A stretch of 64,000 nt of DNA from NCBI GenBank assembly GCA_022496785.1, contig SNAP01000004.1, forward strand, positions 1 to 64,000, written 5' to 3'. The position numbers were made by a program, and so were the translations under genes. The DNA comes from Marinilabiliaceae bacterium JC040. GTDB lineage: Bacteria > Bacteroidota > Bacteroidia > Bacteroidales > Marinifilaceae. The notes beneath the pieces were generated by a model. That model saw only the letters and a program-made list of their open reading frames with translations. It was not told the origin of the DNA and did no database searches. Below are positions 9,181-19,482 of the stretch, piece after piece (the stretch's first letter is position 1; each line of letters opens with the position of its first letter).

Positions 9181-11511
9181 ATGAGAAACTATTTTAAAAT
9201 GAGAGTGATGTTCGTCATTCTCATACAGCTACTGCTATGCAATTTTTTACAGGCACAAGTGTCGGGTGTAGTACTTGATAATCAGGAAAAACCGATTGAA
9301 TTTGCCAATGTTATGCTCTGTAATTCTCAAGGAACTTGTATTTTAGGAACAACTACAGATGAGAAAGGAAGTTTTAAAATATTGACTAAGAATTTAGATT
9401 CTGATATGTATATAGAAATATCTTTTATTGGTTATAAAGAAAAGAAAATGAAAAATATCAGAATTGGAAAACCAATACGTATAACTCTTGAAGAAGATTG
9501 TGAATTACTTGGTGAGGTTGTGATTAAAGGATCTGCAGCACCTATAAAAATGCGATCAGGTTCAATAGTTGCAAATGTAGCAGGTACAGTTTTAAGTAGA
9601 GAAATTAATGCTACTGAATTGCTTAGAAAAATTCCAGGTATGATGCTAAAGAATGATAAGCTCACATCATTCTTTGGAGGTTCAACATTAATATATATAA
9701 ATGGAAGAAAGATTAATTCCATGGATGAAATTAATCAATTGGAAGTGAAAAATATTAAGAACGTAGAATTGAATACAAATCCTGGTGCTGAATATGATGC
9801 TTCAGTTGGAGCTGTAATGCATATTATAACTAAGAAGCGCCTAGAGGGTTTATCAATGCAGATTGAATCAATGCTTAAGAAAGGTCATAAGATTTCAAAT
9901 AGTCAAGCTCTTAAAGTTAATTACAATACTAATGGATTAAATATCTTTGGTACTATAAATTATCTAGATTGGAAACGTGAATTATCAGGAGAGAGTGAGG
10001 CAAAAGTTCATACACCAGATATAGAATGGAGACAAATTTCAGATTCTTACTCTAAGAATAATATTTATAAAAGAACAACTTATTCACTTGGTGCAAATTA
10101 TGCAATTTCAAAGAAGCAAAATATAGGATTAAAATATGACGGTATGTATTACTCTTTCTTGGATGATGCACATTTAAATATGAAAATCTATTCTAACGAG
10201 AAACTCTATAATAATATTCTTAGTATTACAGATATGGACGATACAAACTATTCGAATCATATAAATGGATATTATAACAATCAGCTTTCTGACAAGTTTA
10301 AACTAGAGATGTATGCAGATTATATGTATAGCTATAAAAAAAGAGATCAAGATACTGATGAGTATGGTAATAATAATAGCCATAAAGTAACCGATTCTGA
10401 TAATGAATCAAATTATAAATTAATGGCCATTAACCCTAAAGTAAGGTATAAGTTAAACGATAATAATAAATTCTCATTTGGATTAGAATATAGCGATGTT
10501 AAAGGTGATAGTGAATTAGATTATAAAGGTATTGTAAAAGGTAAAAAGAATAAGACTGACGAAAGAAAATTTGCAGGTTTTATTGATTACTCTTATTCAA
10601 AAAACAGCTTTAGTATGTCTGCAGGTATAAGATATGAAAATGTCAAGTCAGATTTTACAGATTTGTTAGATAATAAGAATTCAATAAGTAAGAATTATGG
10701 CAATGTTTTTCCTAGTTTAAGCTTATCATATAAAATTGGGAAAGTTTCGAATACTGTAACATATAGGAGTGGAATTAAACGTCCTAATTTTGGGAAACTG
10801 AATAACTATTCATATTACATGAACCAATTTCTTCGTCAAGAGGGGAATCCTCAGTTAACATCACAAATCTTTCATCAATATCAATATTCAATATTCTATA
10901 AGTGGCTATTGTTTAAAGTAAATTACATCTTTAATAAAGATTTTATAGGGACATATTATTATAATTTATCTCAAGCATCACCTGTAATAATAAGTACTTG
11001 GACTAACTATAAGAAAGAACAAACTTTTGATGCTATGGTAAATATTCATCCTCATTTTGGGATTTATGAACCAAGTTTAACTCTAGCTTATACAAGACGT
11101 TTTATGGATTTTGATGCTCTTGATGGTATTAAAATGAAGAATGAACCTTTATATTATGTAAAATTCAATAATGATATTAAATTACCAAAAGGATTCTTAC
11201 TAAATGCGGAGTATATTTATAATGGTGGAGGTTCAGCACAAATATATCAATTGGAAGATAGACATAGGATAAATGTAAATATTCAAAAGGCATTTTTAAA
11301 TGATAATTTATTAATAAGTTTTGTTGGTAAAGATATTTTCAGAACTGGTTTAAGATATATGGATTCGGTTGTTAACAACATATATCTTCGTCAGAAAGAT
11401 GATGATGACAGACTTTCATATTTCTCTCTAAATGTAGTATGGAGGTTCAATAATTATAAAAAAACATATAGAGGAAGATCTGCAGCAAAGGATCAAATGA
11501 ATAGAATGTAG
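9181..11511 (+). CDS. TonB-receptor-like outer-membrane protein (tandem copy 2)
   Basis: This 776-residue protein is a full-length paralogue of the gene just upstream: signal peptide ending LQAQ, carboxypeptidase-D-like domain (SGVVLDNQEKPIEFANVML), plug motifs (LRKIPGMMLKNDKL, IYINGRKI, NTNPGAEYDASVGAV) and a barrel ending in LNVVWRFNNYKKTYRGRSAAKDQMNRM. Both copies end in GRSAAKD followed by a short tail. Divergence is spread over the barrel, so the copies may bind related but different ligands. The first copy shares the sequence ACTAAACTAAA 4-5 nt before its start. A terminator follows at 11657. Confidence 0.85.
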   Translation: MRNYFKMRVMFVILIQLLLCNFLQAQVSGVVLDNQEKPIEFANVMLCNSQGTCILGTTTDEKGSFKILTKNLDSDMYIEISFIGYKEKKMKNIRIGKPIRITLEEDCELLGEVVIKGSAAPIKMRSGSIVANVAGTVLSREINATELLRKIPGMMLKNDKLTSFFGGSTLIYINGRKINSMDEINQLEVKNIKNVELNTNPGAEYDASVGAVMHIITKKRLEGLSMQIESMLKKGHKISNSQALKVNYNTNGLNIFGTINYLDWKRELSGESEAKVHTPDIEWRQISDSYSKNNIYKRTTYSLGANYAISKKQNIGLKYDGMYYSFLDDAHLNMKIYSNEKLYNNILSITDMDDTNYSNHINGYYNNQLSDKFKLEMYADYMYSYKKRDQDTDEYGNNNSHKVTDSDNESNYKLMAINPKVRYKLNDNNKFSFGLEYSDVKGDSELDYKGIVKGKKNKTDERKFAGFIDYSYSKNSFSMSAGIRYENVKSDFTDLLDNKNSISKNYGNVFPSLSLSYKIGKVSNTVTYRSGIKRPNFGKLNNYSYYMNQFLRQEGNPQLTSQIFHQYQYSIFYKWLLFKVNYIFNKDFIGTYYYNLSQASPVIISTWTNYKKEQTFDAMVNIHPHFGIYEPSLTLAYTRRFMDFDALDGIKMKNEPLYYVKFNNDIKLPKGFLLNAEYIYNGGGSAQIYQLEDRHRINVNIQKAFLNDNLLISFVGKDIFRTGLRYMDSVVNNIYLRQKDDDDRLSYFSLNVVWRFNNYKKTYRGRSAAKDQMNRM

Positions 11512-11656
11512 AAGAATAAAAAAATACAGCATGGAATTGTACGCAATCACACTATTTATTGAATATTTAAAATTAATGATCATTACATATCTAGGTGTTT
11601 AGGAAATGATTAATTAGTATATATTTCATGCTGTTATAACTAATAAGAATAATATG

Positions 11657-11680
11657 GGGGACTATTTATAGTCTCCTTTT
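11657..11680 (+). terminator. Terminator after the tandem receptor genes
   Basis: GGGGACTA pairs with TAGTCTCC (one G-T pair) around a short AT loop and is followed by TTTT. It lies between the second receptor gene and the carA promoter. Confidence 0.65.
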
Positions 11681-11702
11681 GTTGTATAAAAATACAAAAC
11701 GC

Positions 11703-11732
11703 TTGCATATTTATACAGATATTATACCTTTG
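11703..11732 (+). promoter_or_regulatory. Promoter of carAB
   Basis: TTG (11703-11705), 19-bp spacer, TACCTTTG (11725-11732). The start codon is 32 bp downstream of the -7 box, so the leader is short and no long attenuator is possible. Confidence 0.75.
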
Positions 11733-11764
11733 TGAAGTTTGAATAATTACTAACGACAATAAAA

Positions 11765-12856
11765 ATGAAACTTCAAAAATCTCACTTAGAATTTCAAGAC
11801 GGAACAAAGCTTGAAGCGAAATCCTTTGGCTTTGAGGGTAATACATCAGGAGAATTGGTGTTCTATACTGCAATGACAGGTTATCCTGAAAGTCTTACCG
11901 ATCCATCTTATTATGGACAAATACTTGTAGCGACTTATCCCTTAATAGGTAATTATGGAGTCCCGAAAGATTCTTTTAATGATAACCTATTAGAATATTA
12001 CGAGTCGAACAAGATTCATTGTAAAGGTATAATAATATCTGATTATTCCCCGAAAGAAAGTCATTGGAATTCAAAACAAAGTCTTGGTAATTGGTTGAAA
12101 GATCAAAAAATACCAGGACTTTGTTGTATAGATACCCGTGAATTAACAAAGAAGCTTAGAGATCAAGGGTCTGCTTTAGCAAAGATTGTTATAGATGATC
12201 AAGAAACAGAATTCTATAATCCTAATTCTGAAAACATTGTTGACAAGGTAAGTACACCTGAGAAGATAGTCTATGGAAATGGTAAATATAGAGTTCTATT
12301 AGTAGACTGTGGAGTTAAAACTAATATAATAAGATGTCTTCTATCAAGAGATTGTACTGTTGTTAGAGTACCTTGGGATTTTGATTTCTCAGAAGAAGAT
12401 TACGATGCAATCCTTTTATCTAACGGTCCAGGTGATCCAAAATATTGTGAGATAACAATAAATAATCTTCGTCTTGCAATGAAAGAAGACAAACCTATTT
12501 TTGGAATATGCTTAGGAAATCAATTACTAGCATTAGCAGCTGGAGCTAAAACCTATAAATTGAAATATGGACATAGAAGTCACAATCAAGGAATAATAAG
12601 CGAATCAACAGATAAATGTTATATAAGTTCTCAGAATCATGGATATGCTATTGATAGATCAAGTCTACCTGAGGACTGGGATATTCTTTTTTCTAATATT
12701 AACGATAATACAATAGAAGGAATAAAACACAAAACAAAACCATTCTTTTCAGTCCAATTTCATCCTGAAGCCTGTAGTGGTCCAACCGATACAGAATATT
12801 TATTTGATGATTTTATTAAACTAATTAAAAAATGTAAGGCAGATGAAAAAGAATAA
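11765..12856 (+). CDS. carA: Carbamoyl-phosphate synthase small subunit
   Basis: The glutaminase subunit hydrolyses glutamine and passes ammonia to CarB for carbamoyl phosphate, the precursor of pyrimidines and arginine. The 363-residue protein has the N-terminal CarA domain (about 1-150, GYPESLTDPSYYGQ) and a class I glutamine amidotransferase domain. Its catalytic residues are visible: the nucleophile Cys249 in GICLGNQ, and His333 and Glu335 in QFHPEA. The length is normal. It overlaps carB by 14 bp, a standard coupling for subunits made in equal amounts. No other pyrimidine or arginine gene is adjacent. Confidence 0.97.
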   Translation: MKLQKSHLEFQDGTKLEAKSFGFEGNTSGELVFYTAMTGYPESLTDPSYYGQILVATYPLIGNYGVPKDSFNDNLLEYYESNKIHCKGIIISDYSPKESHWNSKQSLGNWLKDQKIPGLCCIDTRELTKKLRDQGSALAKIVIDDQETEFYNPNSENIVDKVSTPEKIVYGNGKYRVLLVDCGVKTNIIRCLLSRDCTVVRVPWDFDFSEEDYDAILLSNGPGDPKYCEITINNLRLAMKEDKPIFGICLGNQLLALAAGAKTYKLKYGHRSHNQGIISESTDKCYISSQNHGYAIDRSSLPEDWDILFSNINDNTIEGIKHKTKPFFSVQFHPEACSGPTDTEYLFDDFIKLIKKCKADEKE

Positions 12857-15800
12857 TATAGATAAAGTTTTAGTTTTAGGTTCGGGAGCATTAAAGATTG
12901 GTGAAGCAGGTGAGTTTGATTATTCAGGTTCTCAAGCATTAAAGGCTTTGAAAGAAGAAGGAATTGAAACCATCTTAATAAATCCAAATATAGCAACTGT
13001 ACAAACTTCTGATAAAGTAGCAGATAAGATATATTTTCTACCAATTACTCTTGAGTATGTAGAAAAAGTGATAATAAAGGAAAAACCATCTGCTATACTT
13101 TTATCTTTTGGAGGTCAAACAGCATTAAATTGTGGAGTTGAATTATATGAGAAAGGTATACTAGAGAAGTACAATGTAGAGGTTTTAGGAACTCCTGTAC
13201 AGTCAATTATAGATACAGAAGATAGACAAATTTTTGCAAATATACTTGAAGAAATTGATGTAAAGACACCTATTAGTATTTCTGCAGAGAATCTTGAAGA
13301 AGCAAAAGAAGCAGCTAAGAAAGTAGGATATCCATTAATGGTTAGAGCAGCATACACTCTTGGAGGGCTTGGAAGTGGATTTTGTAATACAGAAGAAGAA
13401 CTAATTAAATTAGCATCAATAGCATTTTCTCATTCTCCTCAAATACTAGTAGAAGAATCTTTAAGAAAATGGAAAGAGGTTGAATATGAAGTTGTAAGAG
13501 ACTGTAACGATAACTGTATAACAGTATGTAATATGGAGAATTTCGATCCATTGGGAATACATACAGGAGAGAGTATTGTAGTTGCACCGTCTCAAACTCT
13601 AAATAATACTGAGTACCATAAATTAAGAGAAATAGCAATTAAAATAATACGTAGAATAGGAATAGTAGGAGAGTGTAATGTACAATATGCTTTAGATCCT
13701 TATTCTGAAGATTATAGAGTTATTGAAGTAAATGCTCGTCTATCTCGTTCTTCTGCACTTGCATCAAAAGCCACAGGTTATCCTTTAGCTTTTGTAGCAG
13801 CAAAATTGGCTCTAGGATATAAGCTGAATGAAATTAAAAACTCAATAACTAAAGTAAGTTCTGCATGTTTTGAACCGTCTTTAGACTATGTTGTATGTAA
13901 ATTTCCTAAGTGGGATTTAGATAAATTTGAAGGAGTATCAAAAGTCATAGGATCTTCAATGAAGAGTGTTGGGGAGGTTATGGCAATAGGAAGAACATTT
14001 GAAGAGGCTGTTCAAAAAGGAATTAGAATGGTTAGTCAATCTATGAATGGTTTTGTTGGTAATGATATAGAGATAAAGAATGTAGAAGAAGAATTAAATA
14101 ATCCGACTGATAAAAGAATTTTTGCAATTGCTGAAGCTTTCAAATTAGGGTGGTCAGTAGAGAAGGTTTATAAAATAACTAAAATAGATAAATGGTTTTT
14201 ATACAAACTACACACTATTCACAATATTCAATATCTAATTAAAAGGCATGACCATATAGAAGATATTTCTTCAGAATTGCTTTTAGATGCTAAGATGAGA
14301 GGGTTCTCAGATCTTCAAATTTCTAATCTAGTATATTGTAAAACAAAATACAATGAGGAAAGAATACTTAAAGTAAGGCAAGAAAGAAAGAAAAGAGGAA
14401 TTCTTCCTATTGTAAAACAAATAGATACACTAGCTGGAGAATATCCTGCTCAAACAAACTATTTGTATATAACATATAGTGGAACATCTTCAGATATAGA
14501 ATTTGAAAATGATAATAAATCTGTTATTGTTCTAGGATCGGGAGCATATAGAATAGGTAGTTCTGTAGAGTTTGATTGGTGTGGAGTAAATGCTTTAAAT
14601 ACAATTAATAAGCAAGGGTATCGATCTATAATGATAAATTATAACCCTGAAACGGTAAGTACAGATTATGATTCTTGTGATAAATTATATTTCGAGGAAT
14701 TATCTTTAGAAAGAGTTCTTGATATAATAGAATTGGAAAATCCTAAAGGTGTAATAGTTTCAACAGGTGGGCAAATTCCAAATAATTTAGCTTTAAATCT
14801 TCATAAAAAGAATGTAAATATTCTAGGAACATCACCTGTTAATATTGATAGGGCAGAAGATAGGGGTAAATTCTCAACTATGTTAGATGAATTAGGTATC
14901 GATCAACCTTTATGGAGTGAATTCACTTGTAGGGAAGAGATAGATAAGTTTATTGAAAAGGTTGGTTATCCTATACTTATTCGTCCATCATATGTACTTT
15001 CAGGAGCTGCTATGAATATTGTTGCAAATGAAAGCGAATTAAGTCATTTCTTAAATCTTGCAAAAGAAATAAGTAAAGATCATCCAGTTGTTGTTTCTGA
15101 ATTCATACAGAAAGCAAAAGAAATAGAGATTGATGGAGTTGCTCAAAATGGTAATCTTATAATTCATGCTATAAGTGAACATGTTGAATTTGCTGGAGTT
15201 CATTCTGGAGATGCAACAATAGTTTTTCCTCCTCAGAAATTATATATAGAAACAATAAGAAGGATTAAGAATATTGCTAAACAAATAGTAAAATCTCTTG
15301 ATATCTCTGGACCTTTTAATATGCAATTTCTAGCAAAAGACAACGATATTAAGGTTATAGAATGTAATTTACGTTCTTCAAGAAGTTTTCCTTTTGTTTC
15401 AAAAATGATGAATATCAACATGATTGATATAGCAACAAAAGTAATGCTTGATATTAAAATGGATGAAATTAAGAAATCTTATTATGATATTGATTATGTT
15501 GGAGTTAAAGCACCTCAATTTTCATTTGCAAGATTACTTAAGGCCGATCCTGTTCTTGGTGTTGATATGTCTTCTACAGGAGAAGTTGCATGTTTGGGTG
15601 AGAACTACCACGAAGCACTTCTTAAAAGTATGCAAGCAGTAGGTTATAGAAATCCTAATAAAAATATCTTAATCTCATCAGGACCTATGTGGTCTAAAAT
15701 AGATTTATTAGAAAGTGCAAAACTTTTAGTTGAGCATGGTTACAATCTTTATGCTACTAATGGAACTGCAAACTTCTTTAAAGAGAATGATATAGAAGTT

Positions 15801-16061
15801 GTTAAACTATACTGGCCTCAAGAAAATAAAAGTCCAAATACAATAGATTTTATTAAAGAAGGAAAGATAGACTTAGTTATTAACATTCCTAAAAATCATA
15901 CTAATCTAGAGATAAAAAATGGATACCATATAAGAAGAAATGCTATCGATTTTAATGTCCCTCTAATTACCAATACTTCTTTAGCAAAAGATTATATTAA
16001 GAGTATTTGTTCTCTAAATGAAGAAGATATAAAAATAAAAGCATGGCAAGATTATAAATAA
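12843..16061 (+). CDS. carB: Carbamoyl-phosphate synthase large subunit
   Basis: The 1072-residue synthetase subunit makes carbamoyl phosphate from bicarbonate, ammonia and two ATP. The expected repeat structure is clear. Two homologous halves each carry a PreATP-grasp region (VLGSGALKIGEAGEFDYSGSQA near the start, VLGSGAYRIGSSVEFDWCGVNA near residue 560) and an ATP-grasp domain (ARLSRSSALASKATGYPLA in the first; ECNLRSSRSFPFVSK in the second). The C-terminal MGS-like allosteric domain starts near residue 940 (ISSGPMWSKIDLLESAK). No catalytic segment seems to be missing. It ends convergently with the photolyase gene, with no strong terminator seen between them. Confidence 0.97.
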   Translation: MKKNNIDKVLVLGSGALKIGEAGEFDYSGSQALKALKEEGIETILINPNIATVQTSDKVADKIYFLPITLEYVEKVIIKEKPSAILLSFGGQTALNCGVELYEKGILEKYNVEVLGTPVQSIIDTEDRQIFANILEEIDVKTPISISAENLEEAKEAAKKVGYPLMVRAAYTLGGLGSGFCNTEEELIKLASIAFSHSPQILVEESLRKWKEVEYEVVRDCNDNCITVCNMENFDPLGIHTGESIVVAPSQTLNNTEYHKLREIAIKIIRRIGIVGECNVQYALDPYSEDYRVIEVNARLSRSSALASKATGYPLAFVAAKLALGYKLNEIKNSITKVSSACFEPSLDYVVCKFPKWDLDKFEGVSKVIGSSMKSVGEVMAIGRTFEEAVQKGIRMVSQSMNGFVGNDIEIKNVEEELNNPTDKRIFAIAEAFKLGWSVEKVYKITKIDKWFLYKLHTIHNIQYLIKRHDHIEDISSELLLDAKMRGFSDLQISNLVYCKTKYNEERILKVRQERKKRGILPIVKQIDTLAGEYPAQTNYLYITYSGTSSDIEFENDNKSVIVLGSGAYRIGSSVEFDWCGVNALNTINKQGYRSIMINYNPETVSTDYDSCDKLYFEELSLERVLDIIELENPKGVIVSTGGQIPNNLALNLHKKNVNILGTSPVNIDRAEDRGKFSTMLDELGIDQPLWSEFTCREEIDKFIEKVGYPILIRPSYVLSGAAMNIVANESELSHFLNLAKEISKDHPVVVSEFIQKAKEIEIDGVAQNGNLIIHAISEHVEFAGVHSGDATIVFPPQKLYIETIRRIKNIAKQIVKSLDISGPFNMQFLAKDNDIKVIECNLRSSRSFPFVSKMMNINMIDIATKVMLDIKMDEIKKSYYDIDYVGVKAPQFSFARLLKADPVLGVDMSSTGEVACLGENYHEALLKSMQAVGYRNPNKNILISSGPMWSKIDLLESAKLLVEHGYNLYATNGTANFFKENDIEVVKLYWPQENKSPNTIDFIKEGKIDLVINIPKNHTNLEIKNGYHIRRNAIDFNVPLITNTSLAKDYIKSICSLNEEDIKIKAWQDYK

Positions 16062-16099
16062 AATATGATTGTTTTTATATAATTATATTACTTTGATTA

Positions 16100-17359
16100 C
16101 TAGGGCTGAAGAGATGTTTTATATGTCTCTAAGGCCCTTTCTCTTGCAAACTTATGCTCAATAATTGGTTCTATTTGTTCATAATCTTTTAACCATTTTC
16201 TACAGTAATTCATTTCTGAATCAAATTTCTCTACTTGAGAGATAGGATTAAATATTCTAAAATACGGCATAGTATCGCAACCACTTCCAGCTACCCATTG
16301 CCAATTTCCAACATTTGAAGCTATATCATAATCTATAAGTTTAGAAGCAAAATAAGCTTCTCCCCATCTCCAATCAATTAGTAAATGTTTACATAAAAAG
16401 CTAGCTACCACCATACGTACTCTATTATGCATATATCCACTTAAATTTAATTCACGAATACCTGCATCTACAAGAGGATAACCTGTTTCTCCTAATGTCC
16501 ATTTCTCAAATTCTTTTTCATTATTTCTCCATATTATATTATCATACTTTTTCTTGAAGTTATTATCAATGCTTTGAGGAAAATGGTAGGCAATTTGAGA
16601 AAAGAAATCTCTCCATATCAATTCGCTAACAAAGCTTTCATTACTTATTGTTTTACTTAACACATCACTTATATGTATTGTTCCAAAGCGTAGATGTGGA
16701 CTTAAGTAACTAGTGCTATCAGCAAAAGGATAATCTCTTAATTTACTATAATCAGATAGATTATCAATTCTATATTCCTTAACATCTATTGAATTTTCAC
16801 TAATATTTAATGATTTTATAGTAGGAAATTTAAAGATCTCTTTATTAAAATTCTCATTACTATTAGAATACGACTCAAGCAATTCAATTTTAAATTTATT
16901 TAACCACTCTTTTTTATAGTGAGAAAATTTCTTGTATGGATTTCCAGTTTTACTTAAAATCTCATTCTCCGTAAAAATATAATTACCCTTAAAACTTTTG
17001 CAAATAATACCATTATTGTCACAGAAAATATGAATCTTATTTTCAATTTTTATAGAAAAAGGATCATACGATTTATTAAAGAATATATTCTTGATTTTAT
17101 ATTTATTCAAAAGATTGTTTAAAACAACAATACTATCTCCCTTAAAACAAGCAATACTACTTCCAAAGCTGTTTAGTTCATTATTTATGATATTCAATCT
17201 ATCATAAATGAAAGACTTTTGCCTTTCATTTAAACTTTTCATTTCATCAAATACATATATCCCAAGACTAGGGATATTAGACTTTGTAGAAGCAGCTAAA
17301 GCATGATTGTTTTTTAATCTAAGATCGTTATTAAATATATGAATATTGATATCTTTCAT
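16100..17359 (-). CDS. phr: Deoxyribodipyrimidine photolyase / cryptochrome family protein
   Basis: This flavoprotein family repairs UV-induced pyrimidine dimers with blue light, or acts as a light sensor. I start it at the ATG at 17359, giving 419 residues that begin MKDINIHIFNNDLRL as family members do. An upstream in-frame ATG at 17407 would add 16 unusual residues. The N-terminal half is the antenna-binding domain. The C-terminal FAD-binding domain has WRDFFSQIAYHFP, GYPLVDAGIREL, MHNRVRMVVASFL, DWRWGEAYF and NWQWVAGSGCD followed by PYFRIFNP. The last motif places it among photolyase-like members, but the exact substrate cannot be told. The divergent neighbour encodes a Crp/Fnr regulator. 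Confidence 0.9.
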   Translation of the reverse strand: MKDINIHIFNNDLRLKNNHALAASTKSNIPSLGIYVFDEMKSLNERQKSFIYDRLNIINNELNSFGSSIACFKGDSIVVLNNLLNKYKIKNIFFNKSYDPFSIKIENKIHIFCDNNGIICKSFKGNYIFTENEILSKTGNPYKKFSHYKKEWLNKFKIELLESYSNSNENFNKEIFKFPTIKSLNISENSIDVKEYRIDNLSDYSKLRDYPFADSTSYLSPHLRFGTIHISDVLSKTISNESFVSELIWRDFFSQIAYHFPQSIDNNFKKKYDNIIWRNNEKEFEKWTLGETGYPLVDAGIRELNLSGYMHNRVRMVVASFLCKHLLIDWRWGEAYFASKLIDYDIASNVGNWQWVAGSGCDTMPYFRIFNPISQVEKFDSEMNYCRKWLKDYEQIEPIIEHKFARERALETYKTSLQP

Positions 17360-17488
17360 TTTCTTATTTTGAAGGTTATAAATATAAATGTATGAAGCTT
17401 TATCCATATAATTCTAATTTTAATTCAATAATCTATATGAAATTAGAAATATGTACCTTTACTCTATTGTTATAGTAAAACGATTTAT

Positions 17489-18064
17489 ATGGATACTTTC
17501 TACAATTTTATGAATTCTATTTATCCTCTTTCTGATAATGTTCTAAATTTATTATTAGAAAATATGAAGGAGGAAGAATTTAAAAAAGGTGAATTTCTTA
17601 TAAGAGAGAATGAATATAATAAAAATACATATTTTATGCTTTCTGGTTTTGCTCGTGTGTTTTCTTTAATAGAGAATAAAGAGCAAGTTGCGTGGTTTGT
17701 TAAACCTCAACAATTTGTCACCTATAATCTTGGAATTCCTTATAATAGAAGATCTCTTGTAAGTATTCAATTTATAGAAAATAGTAAGTTGCTATCTATA
17801 TCAAGAGAAAAATTTGAGAAACTACTCTTAGAAGATATCGAATTATCAACTTGGTCTAGAAAATATCTTGAAATAGTAATTTATGAGTTAGAGTTATTTT
17901 TCACCTCTTCTTTTTTCATGGATGCAACAAAACAATATGAAGATATTCTGAGAAAAGAATCTGAATTAGTTCAGAAAGTTCCTCTAAAATATCTTGCATC
18001 ATATTTAAATATTGCACCAGAATCCTTAAGTAGAATTCGTGCAAAACTAACTAAGAAGAAATAA
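17489..18064 (+). CDS. Crp/Fnr-family transcriptional regulator
   Basis: The 191-residue protein has a cyclic-nucleotide-binding-like beta roll at about residues 10-120 (FKKGEFLIRENEYNKNTYFMLSG). A long dimerisation helix follows, then a C-terminal helix-turn-helix (VPLKYLASYLNIAPESLSRIRAKL). It has no Cys cluster, so it is not an Fe-S oxygen sensor of the Fnr type. The phosphate-binding RSA-type motif of true cAMP receptors is also missing, so the ligand is unknown. It is divergent from the photolyase gene, and its last 14 bp overlap the convergent MATE gene. Confidence 0.88.
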   Translation: MDTFYNFMNSIYPLSDNVLNLLLENMKEEEFKKGEFLIRENEYNKNTYFMLSGFARVFSLIENKEQVAWFVKPQQFVTYNLGIPYNRRSLVSIQFIENSKLLSISREKFEKLLLEDIELSTWSRKYLEIVIYELELFFTSSFFMDATKQYEDILRKESELVQKVPLKYLASYLNIAPESLSRIRAKLTKKK

Positions 18065-19400
18065 TTCTTTTTCTAAATACATAGGCTAAGAAAATACATA
18101 AACTTATAAATTCAGAGGCTGGGATAGATAACCATATTCCCTCAACACCAAATATTAAAGGAAGAGTAGAGAAGCATATTGCAAGTATAATATAACCTCT
18201 TAGAATGCTTATAGTATTTGCTGTTCTTATTTTTTCAATACTTTGATAATATCCTACAATAATAATATTAACAGCAAAGAATATAAAACCACTTGCAAAA
18301 TATGGAATTCCTTTTTTAGCTATTAAATATGCTGATGTCCCTTTTTTTAGAAATAAAACAACCATTTCAGAATTATAAATACACATAAATAGAGTAATTA
18401 GTAATCCAATTATTATTCCTACATAAATAGAAACTCTTAAAGTCCTATTTACTCTATGATTCTTTTTAATTCCGTGATTATAGCTTATTATTGGTTGAGC
18501 AGATTGTGCTATAGCATTATTTAGCATGAAAATTATTGGAAAATAATAACAAGCAACACTAAATGCTGCAATACCATCTTCTCCGAGATATTTTAAAAAT
18601 AAATAATTTCCTATTAAAGCCATAAATGCAATTGCTAATTCACTTAAAAGACCAGAGAATCCAAGTTTACAAACATGTAAACTATTGGTTATACTGTTTT
18701 TTATAGATTTATAACTTCTAGAAAGTTTGTTAATGACTATTCCATTAGTGTTTCTATTAAAATATATTATAACCATAAATCCACCAATAAAATAGCTTAA
18801 GCTTGTGGCAATAGCAGCACCGCTTATTCCTAAATTTAATTCTTTAACTAAAATATAATCTCCAAGAATATTTATAAAAGCTGGTAATAAACTGCATTTC
18901 ATAGCGAATCTTGGATTGCCATCAAGTCTAATAATAAATAAGCCTATATTTTGAAGCATATAGAATAGTAAACTAGGACTTAAGATTCTTATATAATTTA
19001 CAACCATTGGAAGTAAATTATCTGTACTTCCTAAGAAATATGATATTTTACTAGTGAATAGAAATAAAATACTAGATATTATAAAGAATAAACTTAGTGA
19101 AGTGTATATAGAATCTGAAATAATAATATTTGCCAATTTCTTTTTTCCTATTGAAATCTTAGAAGCAGCTTGAACGGAACTACCCATGCCAAACATTAGG
19201 GCAATACCTGTACTTATCATGAATATTGGTCCAGATATATTTATTGCTGCTAAAGCTTGGCTTCCTACAAAACGACCTACAAAAATACCATCCGTTATTA
19301 TAACAATTATTGATGAAACCATTCCCAATATAGTAGGAATAAGTATTTTCATGTATAATACAGAAATATTATCTATTCCAAAATCTAAATCTCTTTTCAT
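18051..19400 (-). CDS. MATE-family efflux transporter
   Basis: The 449-residue inner-membrane protein has about twelve hydrophobic helices in two related halves, the layout of multidrug and toxin extrusion (MATE) exporters driven by sodium or proton gradients. Typical segments are IPTILGMVSSIIVIITDGIFVGRFVGSQALAAINISGP near the start and AQPIISYNHGI in the second half. The substrate cannot be deduced. Its 3' end overlaps the convergent Crp/Fnr gene by 14 bp. The regulator next door could control it, but nothing in the sequence proves this. Confidence 0.92.
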   Translation of the reverse strand: MKRDLDFGIDNISVLYMKILIPTILGMVSSIIVIITDGIFVGRFVGSQALAAINISGPIFMISTGIALMFGMGSSVQAASKISIGKKKLANIIISDSIYTSLSLFFIISSILFLFTSKISYFLGSTDNLLPMVVNYIRILSPSLLFYMLQNIGLFIIRLDGNPRFAMKCSLLPAFINILGDYILVKELNLGISGAAIATSLSYFIGGFMVIIYFNRNTNGIVINKLSRSYKSIKNSITNSLHVCKLGFSGLLSELAIAFMALIGNYLFLKYLGEDGIAAFSVACYYFPIIFMLNNAIAQSAQPIISYNHGIKKNHRVNRTLRVSIYVGIIIGLLITLFMCIYNSEMVVLFLKKGTSAYLIAKKGIPYFASGFIFFAVNIIIVGYYQSIEKIRTANTISILRGYIILAICFSTLPLIFGVEGIWLSIPASEFISLCIFLAYVFRKRIISS

Positions 19401-19482
19401 TTTATGTTCCCATTATTTATTAAAGAGAACAAAATTCTTAATAATATTAGAATAAAAGATTGACCTATGTTAAGAACTCTAA

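Noticed and set aside
11703-12000. Pyrimidine-sensing attenuator before carAB
   Set aside because: Only 32 bp separate the -7 box and the start codon, too short for an attenuator; no riboswitch-like folding was seen.
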